A DNA stretch of 64,000 nt, from assembly GCF_900177765.1 (NCBI RefSeq), contig NZ_FXWI01000003.1:496001-560000 (forward strand), written 5' to 3'. The position numbers and the translations under genes were made by a program. Position 1 is the first letter of the stretch. Each line of letters opens with the position of its first letter. Of this stretch, positions 1 through 8,090 are shown one piece after another. The DNA comes from Agreia sp. VKM Ac-1783. Lineage in GTDB: Bacteria > Actinomycetota > Actinomycetes > Actinomycetales > Microbacteriaceae. Below the pieces are notes generated by a model. It was not told the origin of the DNA. It saw only the letters and a list, made by a program, of their open reading frames with translations, and searched no databases.

Positions 1-1
1 G

Positions 2-445
2 GTGTCGGTGCCGTTCGCGGCCACGGGTGCGATCATCCTGCAGCTGGTGTCGGGCATCCCGCTCGGTGTGCCGTCGATCATCGGTGTGCTGATGCTCATC
101 GGCATCGTCGTGACGAACGCGATCGTGCTGATCGACCTGGTGAACCAGTATCGCGAGAAGGGGCGGTCAGTGCGTGAGGCGCTCATCGATGGCGCGAGCC
201 GCAGGCTTCGGCCCATTCTGATGACGGCACTGGCCACCATCTTCGCGCTTCTGCCTATGGCCGTGGGGCTCACGGGTCACGGCGGCTTCATCTCGCAGCC
301 GCTCGCGCTCGTCGTCATCGGCGGCCTCGTCTCATCGACGGTGTTGACGCTGCTCGTGCTCCCGGTGCTGTACTCGGTTGTCTACGGCGGGCTCGAGCGG
401 CGAAAGGCGCGTCGTCTAGAACGCGAAGAGGGACTCACGACGTAA
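2..445 (+). CDS. RND-family efflux permease, C-terminal part (cut by window start)
   Basis: The visible 147 residues are the end of an AcrB/MMPL-like RND inner-membrane transporter, which exports small molecules using the proton gradient. The sequence shows hydrophobic segments around residues 5-40 and 72-125, separated by a charged loop (residues 45-70, with the EALIDGASRRLRPILMTA motif that precedes TM11 in AcrB-type proteins). The segment VSSTVLTLLVLPVLYSV is the usual last helix. A short basic-acidic tail follows. The GTG at base 2 is only the first in-frame start inside the window. A full-length RND permease has about 1000 residues, so the real start lies upstream. A 12-bp perfect hairpin follows the stop codon. 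Confidence 0.85.
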   Translation: MSVPFAATGAIILQLVSGIPLGVPSIIGVLMLIGIVVTNAIVLIDLVNQYREKGRSVREALIDGASRRLRPILMTALATIFALLPMAVGLTGHGGFISQPLALVVIGGLVSSTVLTLLVLPVLYSVVYGGLERRKARRLEREEGLTT

Positions 446-455
446 TCGTCGAGAT

Positions 456-488
456 CGACATGCGGGGTGCTCTGTGCCCCGCATGTCG
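456..488 (+). terminator. Hairpin after the RND gene
   Basis: A perfect 12-bp stem (456-467 with 477-488) and a 9-base loop begin 10 bases after the RND stop codon. It is followed by a weak T-rich stretch (ATTTAC). It is probably the transcription terminator and separates the RND gene from the helicase leader. Confidence 0.65.
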
Positions 489-799
489 GCATTTACAGAG
501 TCGATCTGAGCGACGCGAGTGACAAAGTGCCGCGCGACGTGTAACGTTTACAGGTCGGCTCTAGACACCGCGATTCGTCGCGGAAGGGTTTGTAAGTCTG
601 GTGGGCCGGTTTTCCTTTGTCAGCGTATGGACGCGCTGGCCAGCGGTCATTCGTGTCGTATACGAATATCCCCGTTGCTCACAAGGAATTGTCAACGTAT
701 GACACGGCCCCGGACTGAAGATATTCCGGGTTCTAGCGAAGTTACAACCAATTCCGGTTGTCGTTTTGCCATGCAATCTAATAAAACCCGGAAAGTACC
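489..799 (+). promoter_or_regulatory. Long structured leader/promoter region of the DEAD-box helicase
   Basis: About 310 bases without a gene, visibly richer in A+T than the flanks. Bases 724-732 (TTCCGGGTT) are perfectly complementary to 785-793 (AACCCGGAA). The latter contains the GGAAAG ribosome-binding site at 790-795, so the site can be buried in a 9-bp helix. A second hairpin (744-749 with 756-761, loop AATTCC) nests inside and is followed by GTTTTG. A further stem lies at 649-654/662-667. Long leaders that mask the ribosome-binding site are known for cold-shock mRNAs, and DEAD-box helicases are often cold-induced. Thermosensing or autoregulation here is inferred. Confidence 0.5.
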
Positions 800-2851
800 A
801 TGCCTAAAACCAACAAATCCGGCGGCTTCAAGCCTGCCAAGAACTACGTGCCGAACGGCTCGAAGTCCGGCAGCAAGTCGCCCGGACACCGCGGCTACCA
901 GGCCGCCCCCGCATCCGGCGCCCCGAAGAAGGCCCGCTGGAACGCCGACGAGCGCGCAGCGCGCTCCTCTGAGCGTCCCGCGTACAGCAACAGCGAGCGT
1001 CCCTCGTACGGTGACCGCCCGCAGCGTTCAGAGCGTCCCTCGTACGGTGACCGCCCGCAGCGTTCAGAGCGTCCCTCGTACGGTGACCGCCCGCAGCGTT
1101 CAGAGCGTCCCTCGTACGGTGACCGCCCGCAGCGCAGCAACGACCGTCCTTCCTATGGTGACCGTCCTGCGCGCACGGAGCGTCCGTCGTACGGTGACCG
1201 CACCGAGCGCCCTTCGTATGGTGACCGCCCGCAGCGTTCAGAGCGTCCCTCTTACGGCGACCGCCCGCAGCGCAGCAACGACCGTCCGTCCTACGGTGAC
1301 CGTCCTGCGCGCACGGAGCGCCCGTCCTATGGCGACCGCCCGCAGCGCAGCAACGACCGTCCTTCCTATGGCGACCGCAACGAGCGCCCGTCGTATGGTG
1401 ACCGTCCGGCACGCACCGAGCGCCCGTCCTACGGTGACCGCCCCCAGCGCAGCAACGATCGCCCGTCTTACGGCGACCGTCCGGCTCGCACGGAGCGCCC
1501 TTCCTACGGCGACCGTCCGGCTCGCACCGAGCGTCCCTCCTACGGTGACCGCCCGCAGCGCAGCAACGACCGCGGCTCCGACTTCTACCCCAAGCGCGAC
1601 GACCGCCCCAGCACCGGACACGCGCCGGTAGACGACGTCGTGCTCGAGCGCCTCGAGGCCCAGGCCACGACCGCCGTCGAGGTCGAGGGTGTCTCGTTCA
1701 AGGACCTCGGTCTCGGAGACAACATCGAGCGTCAGCTGCAGTCGATGGGCGCGCTCAGCCCGTTCCCGATCCAGGCTGCGACCATCCCCGACGTTCTCGC
1801 CGGCAAAGATGTTCTCGGTCGAGGCAAGACCGGCTCCGGCAAGACCATCGCCTTCGGCGCACCCGTCGTCGAGCGTCTCATGGAGAACGGTGGAGCGAAG
1901 GGCCGCAAGCCCGGTCGTCTTCCTCGCGCACTCATCCTGGCTCCGACCCGCGAGCTCGCCATGCAGATCGACCGCACGGTGCAGCCGATCGCTCGCGCCG
2001 TCGGCCTGAACACCACCACGGTGTTCGGCGGTGTGCCGCAGTTCAAGCAGGTCTCGGCTCTGCAGCGTGGAACCGACATCATCATCGCGACCCCCGGCCG
2101 TCTCGAGGACCTCGTGGAGCAGGGTCGTCTCGACCTCTCCAAGGTCACCATCACGGTGCTCGACGAGGCCGACCACATGTGCGACCTGGGCTTCCTCGAG
2201 CCGGTGCAGCGCATCCTGCGTCTGGTCGCCGACGGTGGACAGCGTCTGCTGTTCTCTGCGACGCTCGACAAGGGCGTGGCTCAGCTGGTCAATGAGTTCC
2301 TCGTGAACCCGTCGGTGCACGAGGTCGCCGGTGAAGACCAGGCTTCCTCGACGATCGACCACCGCGTGCTGCTCATCGAGCAGCGCGACAAGCGCGAGAT
2401 CATTCAGCAGTTGGCCTCGGGCCCTGGCAAGACCCTGGTCTTCGCCCGCACCCGCGCCTTCGCCGAAGAACTGGCCGACCAGCTCGACGACGCCGGCATC
2501 CCGGCCACCAGCCTGCACGGTGACCTCAACCAGTCACGCCGCACGCGTAACCTCCAGCTGCTCACCAGCGGCCGGGTCAACGTGCTCGTCGCGACCGACG
2601 TCGCTGCTCGCGGAATCCACGTCGACGACATCAACCTGGTCATCCAGGCCGACGCGCCCGACGAGTACAAGACCTACCTGCACCGCTCGGGCCGCACGGG
2701 CCGCGCGGGCAAGAAGGGCATGGTCATCACGCTCATCAACCGTTCGCGCCAGCGTCGTATGGATGAGCTCCTCGGCCGCGCGGAGATTCGCGCGAACACG
2801 GTGAACGTCCGTCCGGGCGACCAGTTGCTCGACGACCTGCGCAGCGTGTAG
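800..2851 (+). CDS. DEAD-box ATP-dependent RNA helicase with N-terminal RPSYGDR repeat tail
   Basis: A 683-residue RNA helicase that unwinds structured RNA in ribosome assembly or mRNA decay. Residues 1-65 are basic. Residues 66-257 hold 16 copies of RPSYGDR spaced by PQRS, PART or N, a disordered RNA-binding-type tail. The core follows: Q-motif (PFPIQ), Walker A (GKTGSGKT, about residue 341), PTREL, TPGR, DEAD at 455-458, SATL, ATDVAARGIHVDD and HRSGRTGRAGKKG. The start codon follows a GGAAAG site. The tail is N-terminal here, whereas in many helicases such RG/RS-rich tails are C-terminal. The first repeats are nearly identical 36-bp DNA units, so copy number may vary between strains. The gene is monocistronic, with a long leader before it and a hairpin after it. 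Confidence 0.95.
   Translation: MPKTNKSGGFKPAKNYVPNGSKSGSKSPGHRGYQAAPASGAPKKARWNADERAARSSERPAYSNSERPSYGDRPQRSERPSYGDRPQRSERPSYGDRPQRSERPSYGDRPQRSNDRPSYGDRPARTERPSYGDRTERPSYGDRPQRSERPSYGDRPQRSNDRPSYGDRPARTERPSYGDRPQRSNDRPSYGDRNERPSYGDRPARTERPSYGDRPQRSNDRPSYGDRPARTERPSYGDRPARTERPSYGDRPQRSNDRGSDFYPKRDDRPSTGHAPVDDVVLERLEAQATTAVEVEGVSFKDLGLGDNIERQLQSMGALSPFPIQAATIPDVLAGKDVLGRGKTGSGKTIAFGAPVVERLMENGGAKGRKPGRLPRALILAPTRELAMQIDRTVQPIARAVGLNTTTVFGGVPQFKQVSALQRGTDIIIATPGRLEDLVEQGRLDLSKVTITVLDEADHMCDLGFLEPVQRILRLVADGGQRLLFSATLDKGVAQLVNEFLVNPSVHEVAGEDQASSTIDHRVLLIEQRDKREIIQQLASGPGKTLVFARTRAFAEELADQLDDAGIPATSLHGDLNQSRRTRNLQLLTSGRVNVLVATDVAARGIHVDDINLVIQADAPDEYKTYLHRSGRTGRAGKKGMVITLINRSRQRRMDELLGRAEIRANTVNVRPGDQLLDDLRSV
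995..1572 (+). repeat. In-frame 36-bp tandem repeats inside the helicase gene
   Basis: Sixteen copies of a unit encoding ERPSYGDR plus a four-residue linker, mostly 36 bp with a few shorter ones. The first copies (995-1138) are almost identical at the DNA level; later ones differ by synonymous changes. The length always stays a multiple of three, so copy-number change would alter tail length without breaking the frame. Confidence 0.9.
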
Positions 2852-2898
2852 TCGCTCACCCCGACTAGCACGCCGCACTTCCTGCCACAGCGGCAAAA

Positions 2899-2936
2899 AC
2901 GAAGCGCCCCCATCCTCACGGATGGGGGCGCTTCGT
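2899..2936. terminator. Perfect 16-bp hairpin between convergent genes
   Basis: 2899-2914 pairs perfectly with 2921-2936 around the loop CTCACG. On the minus strand the stem is followed by a T-run (AAAAA on the plus strand at 2894-2898), so it is a strong intrinsic terminator for the VOC/ABC operon. It can also stop helicase transcripts coming the other way. Confidence 0.85.
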
Positions 2937-2954
2937 CGTGAGCGGGACGCTTAT

Positions 2955-3353
2955 CTATGGCCGGGGGATGAGCGGCTTGTCTGCCCGAACTTTCATCTGC
3001 TGCACGGCCCATGAGTTCGCGTCGGGATCGTCGAAGAAGAAGAACGTTCCTCCATCGCGCTCCGGGTCGAAGATCGTGAGCTCGCTCACCTCGACGCCCC
3101 GTGACACCAGTTGCTCTCGTGCAGCCGCCGCGTCAGACACCACGAGCTGCAGCCCTTTCATCGACCCGGGCTGCATCTGAGACATTCCGAGGACGATCGA
3201 GCATCCGGACCCCGGGGGCGTGAGCTGGACCACCCGCATCTGCGGCGTCTGAGTATCGTGATCGAGCGCAAAACCGAGCTGATCGCGATAGAAGGCGATC
3301 GATCGGTCGATGTCGCTCACCGGGAGAACGACGACTTCGAGGGTCCAGTCCAT
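2955..3353 (-). CDS. VOC-superfamily (glyoxalase/bleomycin-resistance-like) protein
   Basis: A 132-residue protein with the beta-alpha-beta-beta-beta pattern of VOC domains. One half starts with LEVVVLPVSDIDRSIAFYRDQLGF, the other with GLQLVVSDAAAAREQLVSRGV and ends in TFFFFDDPDANSW. VOC proteins use paired modules and a metal to act on small molecules, or simply bind drugs. The specific substrate cannot be read from the sequence. The start lies 5 bases after the stop of the upstream ABC exporter gene, so it is the third gene of that operon. That position could mean a role in handling the exported compound, which is inferred. Confidence 0.8.
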   Translation of the reverse strand: MDWTLEVVVLPVSDIDRSIAFYRDQLGFALDHDTQTPQMRVVQLTPPGSGCSIVLGMSQMQPGSMKGLQLVVSDAAAAREQLVSRGVEVSELTIFDPERDGGTFFFFDDPDANSWAVQQMKVRADKPLIPRP

Positions 3354-3358
3354 GATTC

Positions 3359-5419
3359 TTATTCTCTTTCAGATGAGGGCTCGAGTGCCGGGTCGACAAC
3401 GGGCACGGAGTTCGGCTCGTCTTCACCACGGAACTGAGTCATGTACAGCGAATAGTAGGCGCCGCGGGTCTCGAGAAGCTCGTCGTGGTTGCCCTGTTCG
3501 ACGATGCGACCGTTCTGCATCACCAGAATCGTGTCGGCGTCGCGAATCGTGGAGAGTCGATGCGCGATCACGAATGACGTGCGGTCTGTGCGTAGGGCGG
3601 CCATGGCGTGCTGCACGAGGAGCTCGGTGCGAGTGTCGACCGAGGAGGTGGCCTCGTCGAGGATGAGCAGCGACGGGTTGGCGATGAAGGCTCGGGCGAT
3701 GGTGATGAGCTGTCGTTCACCCGCTGAGACGCTGCCTCCGTCGGCGTCGAGAACCGTGTCGTAGCCGAGGGGGAGCTGACGCACGAAACGGTCGACCATG
3801 GTGGCCTTGGCTGCCTCGACCACCTCGTCGTCGGTGGCATCGAGACGCCCGTAGCGGATGTTCTCGCGGATCGTGCCCTCGAACAGCCACGCGTCTTGCA
3901 GAACCATTCCGACACGGGATCGCAGAGTTCCTCGGGAGAGATGCGTGATGTCGACGTCGTCGAGCAGGATGCGCCCGCCGGTCAGCTCGTAGAAGCGCAT
4001 CACGAGATTGACCAGAGTCGTCTTTCCGGCTCCGGTCGGCCCGACGATCGCGACCGTCTGACCGGGCTTCGCCTCGAGTGAGAGCGATTCGATGAGCGGC
4101 TTCTCGGGGTCGTAGCTGAACGAGACGTTGTCGAAACGAACGTGACCGTCTGTGCGGGTCGGCAACTCGGCGGTGACCTCGTCGGGCTGCTGCTCGTCGG
4201 CGTCGAGAAGTTCGAACGTGCGCTCGGCCGACGCCACACCCGACTGCAGCATGTTCGCCATGCCCGCGATCTGGCCCAGAGGCTGCGAGAACTCGCGCGA
4301 GTACTGGATGAATGCGGTCGCGTCGCCCAAAGTCATCTGCCCGGATGCGACGCGCAGTCCGCCGACCACGGCGATCAGAACGTACGACAGGTAAGAGACG
4401 AAGGTCATCGCGGGCATGATCATGCCCGATACGAACTGCGCCCCGAATGACGCGGTGTAGAGCTTCTCGTTGCGCTCGTCGAACTCGGCGACCATCTCTT
4501 TGTCGCGCCCGAACACGCGCACTAGCTCGAGACCCGAGAACGACTCCTCGATGTGCCCGTTCAAGGCGCCCGTGTTCTTCCACTGAGCCGAGAAGAGCTT
4601 CTGCGATCGCGCTCCGATGACGCCGGCGATCACCGCGGACAGCGGCAGGGCGATCAGCGCTATCAGCGCCAGCTGCCACGACACGATAAACATGACGATG
4701 ACGATGCCCAGAACGGTTAGGGCCGATTGCACCAGTTGCGAGAAGGCCTGCTGCAGTGCGGCCTGGATGTTGTCGACGTCGTTCGTGACTCTCGACATGG
4801 TGTCGCCGCGTTGCCGAGAATCGAAGTAGCTGAGCGGCAGCTTGTTGAGCTTCACCTCGATGTCTTGACGCAGTCTGAAGACCACCCGCATGACCAGGCC
4901 GTTGAGCACGTATCCCTGGGCCCAGTTGAGAGCGGAGGCGACGATGTACATCAGCAGGACCACGATGATGAGGCGGCCCAGAACCACGAAGTCGATGCCC
5001 TGACCGGGAACGATGGTGGACTTCTCGAGCAGATCGGCGAAGTCGTTGTTGCCCGACGCTCTGGTCTCGGCGACGATCTGAGCGAGCGGCACCCCTGCCG
5101 GCAGCTGTGATCCGATGACTCCGTTGAAGATGGTGTCGACGGCCTGGCCGAGAATCTTGGGCGCGATCACGGTGAGAACGACGGAGACGACCACGAGCCC
5201 TACGACGATGCTCATCTTGACGCGCTCGGGCCCGAGAAGCCCCATGAGACGCTTGGCCGACGGCCAGAACTGCTGAGCCTTCTTCGCCGGCGCACCGCCG
5301 AACATGTCGCCGTCGGCCTCGGTCGGCACGAAGTCTCTTTCGTACGCGTCGTCTTCGAGCTCGTCGATGACGGTGGGGGTCTCGTCGGCGGCCGGGTTCT
5401 TCTTCGAATTGCGGGCCAT
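3359..5419 (-). CDS. ABC exporter half-transporter (TMD-NBD), canonical site subunit
   Basis: A 686-residue half-transporter of the multidrug/lipid exporter type. It has a charged 60-residue cytosolic N-terminus, six membrane segments from about residue 65 to 365, then an ATPase domain. Walker A (GPTGAGKTT) is near residue 457, Walker B is followed by the catalytic Glu (LLILDEATSSVD, near 585), and the H-loop is in FVIAHRLST. The signature is VSAGERQ instead of LSGGQ. Its ATG overlaps the upstream partner's TGA by one base (TGATG), so the two are translationally coupled. The partner lacks the catalytic Glu, which fits a heterodimer. The substrate is unknown. Confidence 0.92.
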   Translation of the reverse strand: MARNSKKNPAADETPTVIDELEDDAYERDFVPTEADGDMFGGAPAKKAQQFWPSAKRLMGLLGPERVKMSIVVGLVVVSVVLTVIAPKILGQAVDTIFNGVIGSQLPAGVPLAQIVAETRASGNNDFADLLEKSTIVPGQGIDFVVLGRLIIVVLLMYIVASALNWAQGYVLNGLVMRVVFRLRQDIEVKLNKLPLSYFDSRQRGDTMSRVTNDVDNIQAALQQAFSQLVQSALTVLGIVIVMFIVSWQLALIALIALPLSAVIAGVIGARSQKLFSAQWKNTGALNGHIEESFSGLELVRVFGRDKEMVAEFDERNEKLYTASFGAQFVSGMIMPAMTFVSYLSYVLIAVVGGLRVASGQMTLGDATAFIQYSREFSQPLGQIAGMANMLQSGVASAERTFELLDADEQQPDEVTAELPTRTDGHVRFDNVSFSYDPEKPLIESLSLEAKPGQTVAIVGPTGAGKTTLVNLVMRFYELTGGRILLDDVDITHLSRGTLRSRVGMVLQDAWLFEGTIRENIRYGRLDATDDEVVEAAKATMVDRFVRQLPLGYDTVLDADGGSVSAGERQLITIARAFIANPSLLILDEATSSVDTRTELLVQHAMAALRTDRTSFVIAHRLSTIRDADTILVMQNGRIVEQGNHDELLETRGAYYSLYMTQFRGEDEPNSVPVVDPALEPSSERE

Positions 5420-7155
5420 CAGGCCACCCCCTCGATGCTCATCTGCGATCCGACGATCTCTCGATATGTCTCGCTCTCGTCGAGCAGTTCGTCGTGTGTG
5501 CCTCGGGCCACGATCACGCCGTCGTTGACGACGAGAATCTGGTCTGCCGACCTGATGGTCGAGATGCGCTGGGCCACGATGATCACGGTCGCACCGCGGG
5601 TAGCCTCGAACAGCGCCTCGCGCAGCCGCGCGTCTGTCGCGACGTCGAGCGCCGAAAAGGAGTCGTCGAACAAGTAGACCTGCGGGTCAGCAACGAGTGC
5701 CCTCGCTATGCAGAGTCGCTGTCGCTGACCGCCGGACACGTTTGTTCCGCCCTGCGAGATGGGATCGGCGAGACCCTTCTCCTTGGCTCTCACGAAGTCT
5801 TCGCCCTGCGCCACGCGCAGCGCCCTCCAGAGCTCCTCGTCGCTCGCGTCTGGTCGACCGAATCGCAGATTGGATGCGATGGTTCCCGAGAACAGATAGG
5901 GCTTCTGCGGCACCAGGCCGACGAGATGGGCGATCTGGCGGCGGTCGAGGTCGGCGACGGGAATGCCGTCGATGGTGATGCTGCCCGATTGCGCGTCGTA
6001 GAGGCGGGGAATCAGGTTGAGCATCGTGGTCTTGCCGGCTCCGGTCGAGCCGACGATCGCGGTGGTCTTGCCCGGCTCGGCAACGAACGAGACGCGGTCG
6101 AGCACGGGCCGCTCTGCGCCCGGGTAACCGAAGGTCACGTCGGTGAACTCCACCCGACCGGCCGTGGGGACCCGCGGTGCAGGCTGAGCCGGCACGGCCA
6201 TGCTCGGGTCGGTCGACAGCACCTCCGTGATGCGCTCCGCGCAGACCACGGCCCGGGGGATCATCATGACCATGAAGACCCCCATCATGACGGCGGTGAG
6301 AATCTGCAGCAGGTATTGCAGGAATGCGGTGAGCGAGCCCACCTGGATGTCGCCCGCGTCGACCCGCTGCCCGCCGAACCACAGCACCGCCGCGGTGGCG
6401 AGATGCAGGATCATCATGATGACGGGGAACATCAGAACGAAGATGTTGCCGACCTTGATCGAGACGACCGTGATGGCCTCGTTGGCGCGCTGGTAACGCT
6501 CCGACTCGAAGGGCTCTCGCACGAACGCCCGCACAACGCGGATGCCCATGATCTGCTCGCGCAGCACGCTGTTGATGCCGTCGATGCGATCTTGCATGAG
6601 CCGGAACAACGGAAGGAGGAGGAAGACGAGGAACCCGACGATGATGAAGAGCAGCGGCACAGATACCCAGACGAGCCACGAGAGGCCGGCGTCTTCGCGC
6701 AGCGCGAAGATGATTCCGCCGATGCACATGATGGGCGTCGAGACCATGAAGTTGAGCATCATCAGAACCAGCATCTGCACCTGCTGCACGTCGTTCGTGC
6801 CGCGCGTGATGAGCGTGGCCGTGCCGAACTTCGCCACGTCGATGGCGCCGAGTGAATCGACCTTGCGGTAGATCTCGCGCCGGAGGTCGCGCCCGACCGC
6901 CATAGCGGTGCGAGCACCGAAATAGATGCCTGCGATAGCCGTGACCACCTGCACGAGACAAGCGATGATCATGGTCATGCCGGTCGACCAGATGAAGTCG
7001 GTATCGCCGGTGGAGACGCCCTTGTCGATGATCTGCGCATTGAGGCTGGGCAGATAGAGCGCGGCGAGCGTGGAGATGAATTGGAAGACGACGACCGCCA
7101 CGACCCAGCCGGTATAGGGCTTGAGGTGGTGGAGGATGAGGCGGACGAGTTGCAC
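5419..7155 (-). CDS. ABC exporter half-transporter (TMD-NBD), degenerate-site subunit
   Basis: A 578-residue partner of the downstream half-transporter. It has six membrane segments (about residues 15-320) and an ATPase domain with Walker A GSTGAGKTT near residue 367 and a canonical VSGGQRQR signature near 472. After Walker B the sequence reads YLFDDSFSALD, with Asp in place of the catalytic Glu. This is the usual sign of the non-hydrolysing site in heterodimeric exporters such as TM287/288 or BmrCD. The start is GTG at 7155 with GAGGAA eight bases before it. It is the first gene of the ABC-ABC-VOC operon. A probable promoter lies in 7156-7271, which also contains a short TTCC/GGAA inverted repeat at about 7233-7250. 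Confidence 0.92.
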   Translation of the reverse strand: MQLVRLILHHLKPYTGWVVAVVVFQFISTLAALYLPSLNAQIIDKGVSTGDTDFIWSTGMTMIIACLVQVVTAIAGIYFGARTAMAVGRDLRREIYRKVDSLGAIDVAKFGTATLITRGTNDVQQVQMLVLMMLNFMVSTPIMCIGGIIFALREDAGLSWLVWVSVPLLFIIVGFLVFLLLPLFRLMQDRIDGINSVLREQIMGIRVVRAFVREPFESERYQRANEAITVVSIKVGNIFVLMFPVIMMILHLATAAVLWFGGQRVDAGDIQVGSLTAFLQYLLQILTAVMMGVFMVMMIPRAVVCAERITEVLSTDPSMAVPAQPAPRVPTAGRVEFTDVTFGYPGAERPVLDRVSFVAEPGKTTAIVGSTGAGKTTMLNLIPRLYDAQSGSITIDGIPVADLDRRQIAHLVGLVPQKPYLFSGTIASNLRFGRPDASDEELWRALRVAQGEDFVRAKEKGLADPISQGGTNVSGGQRQRLCIARALVADPQVYLFDDSFSALDVATDARLREALFEATRGATVIIVAQRISTIRSADQILVVNDGVIVARGTHDELLDESETYREIVGSQMSIEGVA

Positions 7156-7271
7156 GGGGGTTCCTCACGATGACGACGAGAGCGATGCTGTGTGCGTCAA
7201 TCGTAGGAGGCACCGGTGACGCTCGATGAGAACGGTATTCCTACTTGGAACAATTCACAAGAGTGACAGGG

Positions 7272-8090
7272 TCACAGCATGACGACAACCGCGGTCAGCG
7301 CCCAGAAGAAGACGATGAAGACCCAGTCTCGTGCGCGGAACGCGATGATGTAGCGCTCTGTGCGGGTGGAATGTGCGCCGAATGCGCGCGAGTCCATGGC
7401 CAGCGCGACCCGCTCGGCGTGCCTGATGGCCCCCGCCAGCAGCGGCACGACGTAGCCGGCCGTTCGCGCGACCCATGCGATCGGGCCACGCCCATCCGAG
7501 ATGCCCCGAACCCGGTGCGCCTGCCTGATTACGTCGAGCTCGTGCCTGAAGCGCGGCACGAAGCGGAACGCGGCGAGCGCCGTGTAGCCCAGCCGATAGG
7601 GCACGCGGAGCTGTTGCACGAGAGAGCGCACGAGGTCGGGGCCCGTCGAGGTCAGTCCTCCGATGAGGGCGAGCAGCACGATCGACGTGAGTCGCAGCGC
7701 CGTGGCCAGGCCGACGAGCCAGGCGCCGACGGTGAAGCGAACTGGGCCGACCTCGATGAGAACGGGGGAGTCGCCGACCCTCGCCGGGTCCGTCCAGATA
7801 CCGAAGCTCACCGACATCACGGCGACGATCATCGGGATGACGATGAGTAGCACGAGGAGCGTGCGAGCCCGCAGATGAGCACCGACGACGAGCATGACGA
7901 GCGTGGCGATGCAGAAGATCAGCGGTGTCGCGATGTCGCGGGTGAACAGAAGCAGCGCCATGGCGGGCAACGGCGCAGCGATCTTCGACAGCGGATTGAG
8001 CCGGTGCAGAAAGCGGATGGGGCCGTAGTCGGGCGGGGCCGCGTACGGGTCGGCAGCCTGGCGCGTCGCGGTTGCGCTCGCCGGGCTCAC
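7272..8090 (-). CDS. ykoC: ECF transporter T component (CbiQ/YkoC-like)
   Basis: A 272-residue integral membrane protein of the energy-coupling-factor T family. It couples ATP hydrolysis by the ATPase subunit to the substrate-binding S protein. It has several hydrophobic helices between residues 25 and 130, then a cytosolic coupling region with the family's A-R-G-type helix (QAHRVRGISDGRG), and ends with a membrane helix. The GTG start at 8090 overlaps the upstream stop as GTGA, so it is the last gene of the ykoE-ykoD-ykoC set. The order S, fused A-A, T on the minus strand matches the Bacillus ykoEDC (hydroxymethylpyrimidine/thiamine) system. The substrate assignment comes from that order and from the S component. 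Confidence 0.85.
   Translation of the reverse strand: MSPASATATRQAADPYAAPPDYGPIRFLHRLNPLSKIAAPLPAMALLLFTRDIATPLIFCIATLVMLVVGAHLRARTLLVLLIVIPMIVAVMSVSFGIWTDPARVGDSPVLIEVGPVRFTVGAWLVGLATALRLTSIVLLALIGGLTSTGPDLVRSLVQQLRVPYRLGYTALAAFRFVPRFRHELDVIRQAHRVRGISDGRGPIAWVARTAGYVVPLLAGAIRHAERVALAMDSRAFGAHSTRTERYIIAFRARDWVFIVFFWALTAVVVML

Noticed and set aside
828-1412. Long open frames antisense or out of phase with the helicase repeats
   Set aside because: They arise from the GC-rich repeat and lack start signals or known domains; the + strand helicase explains the region.
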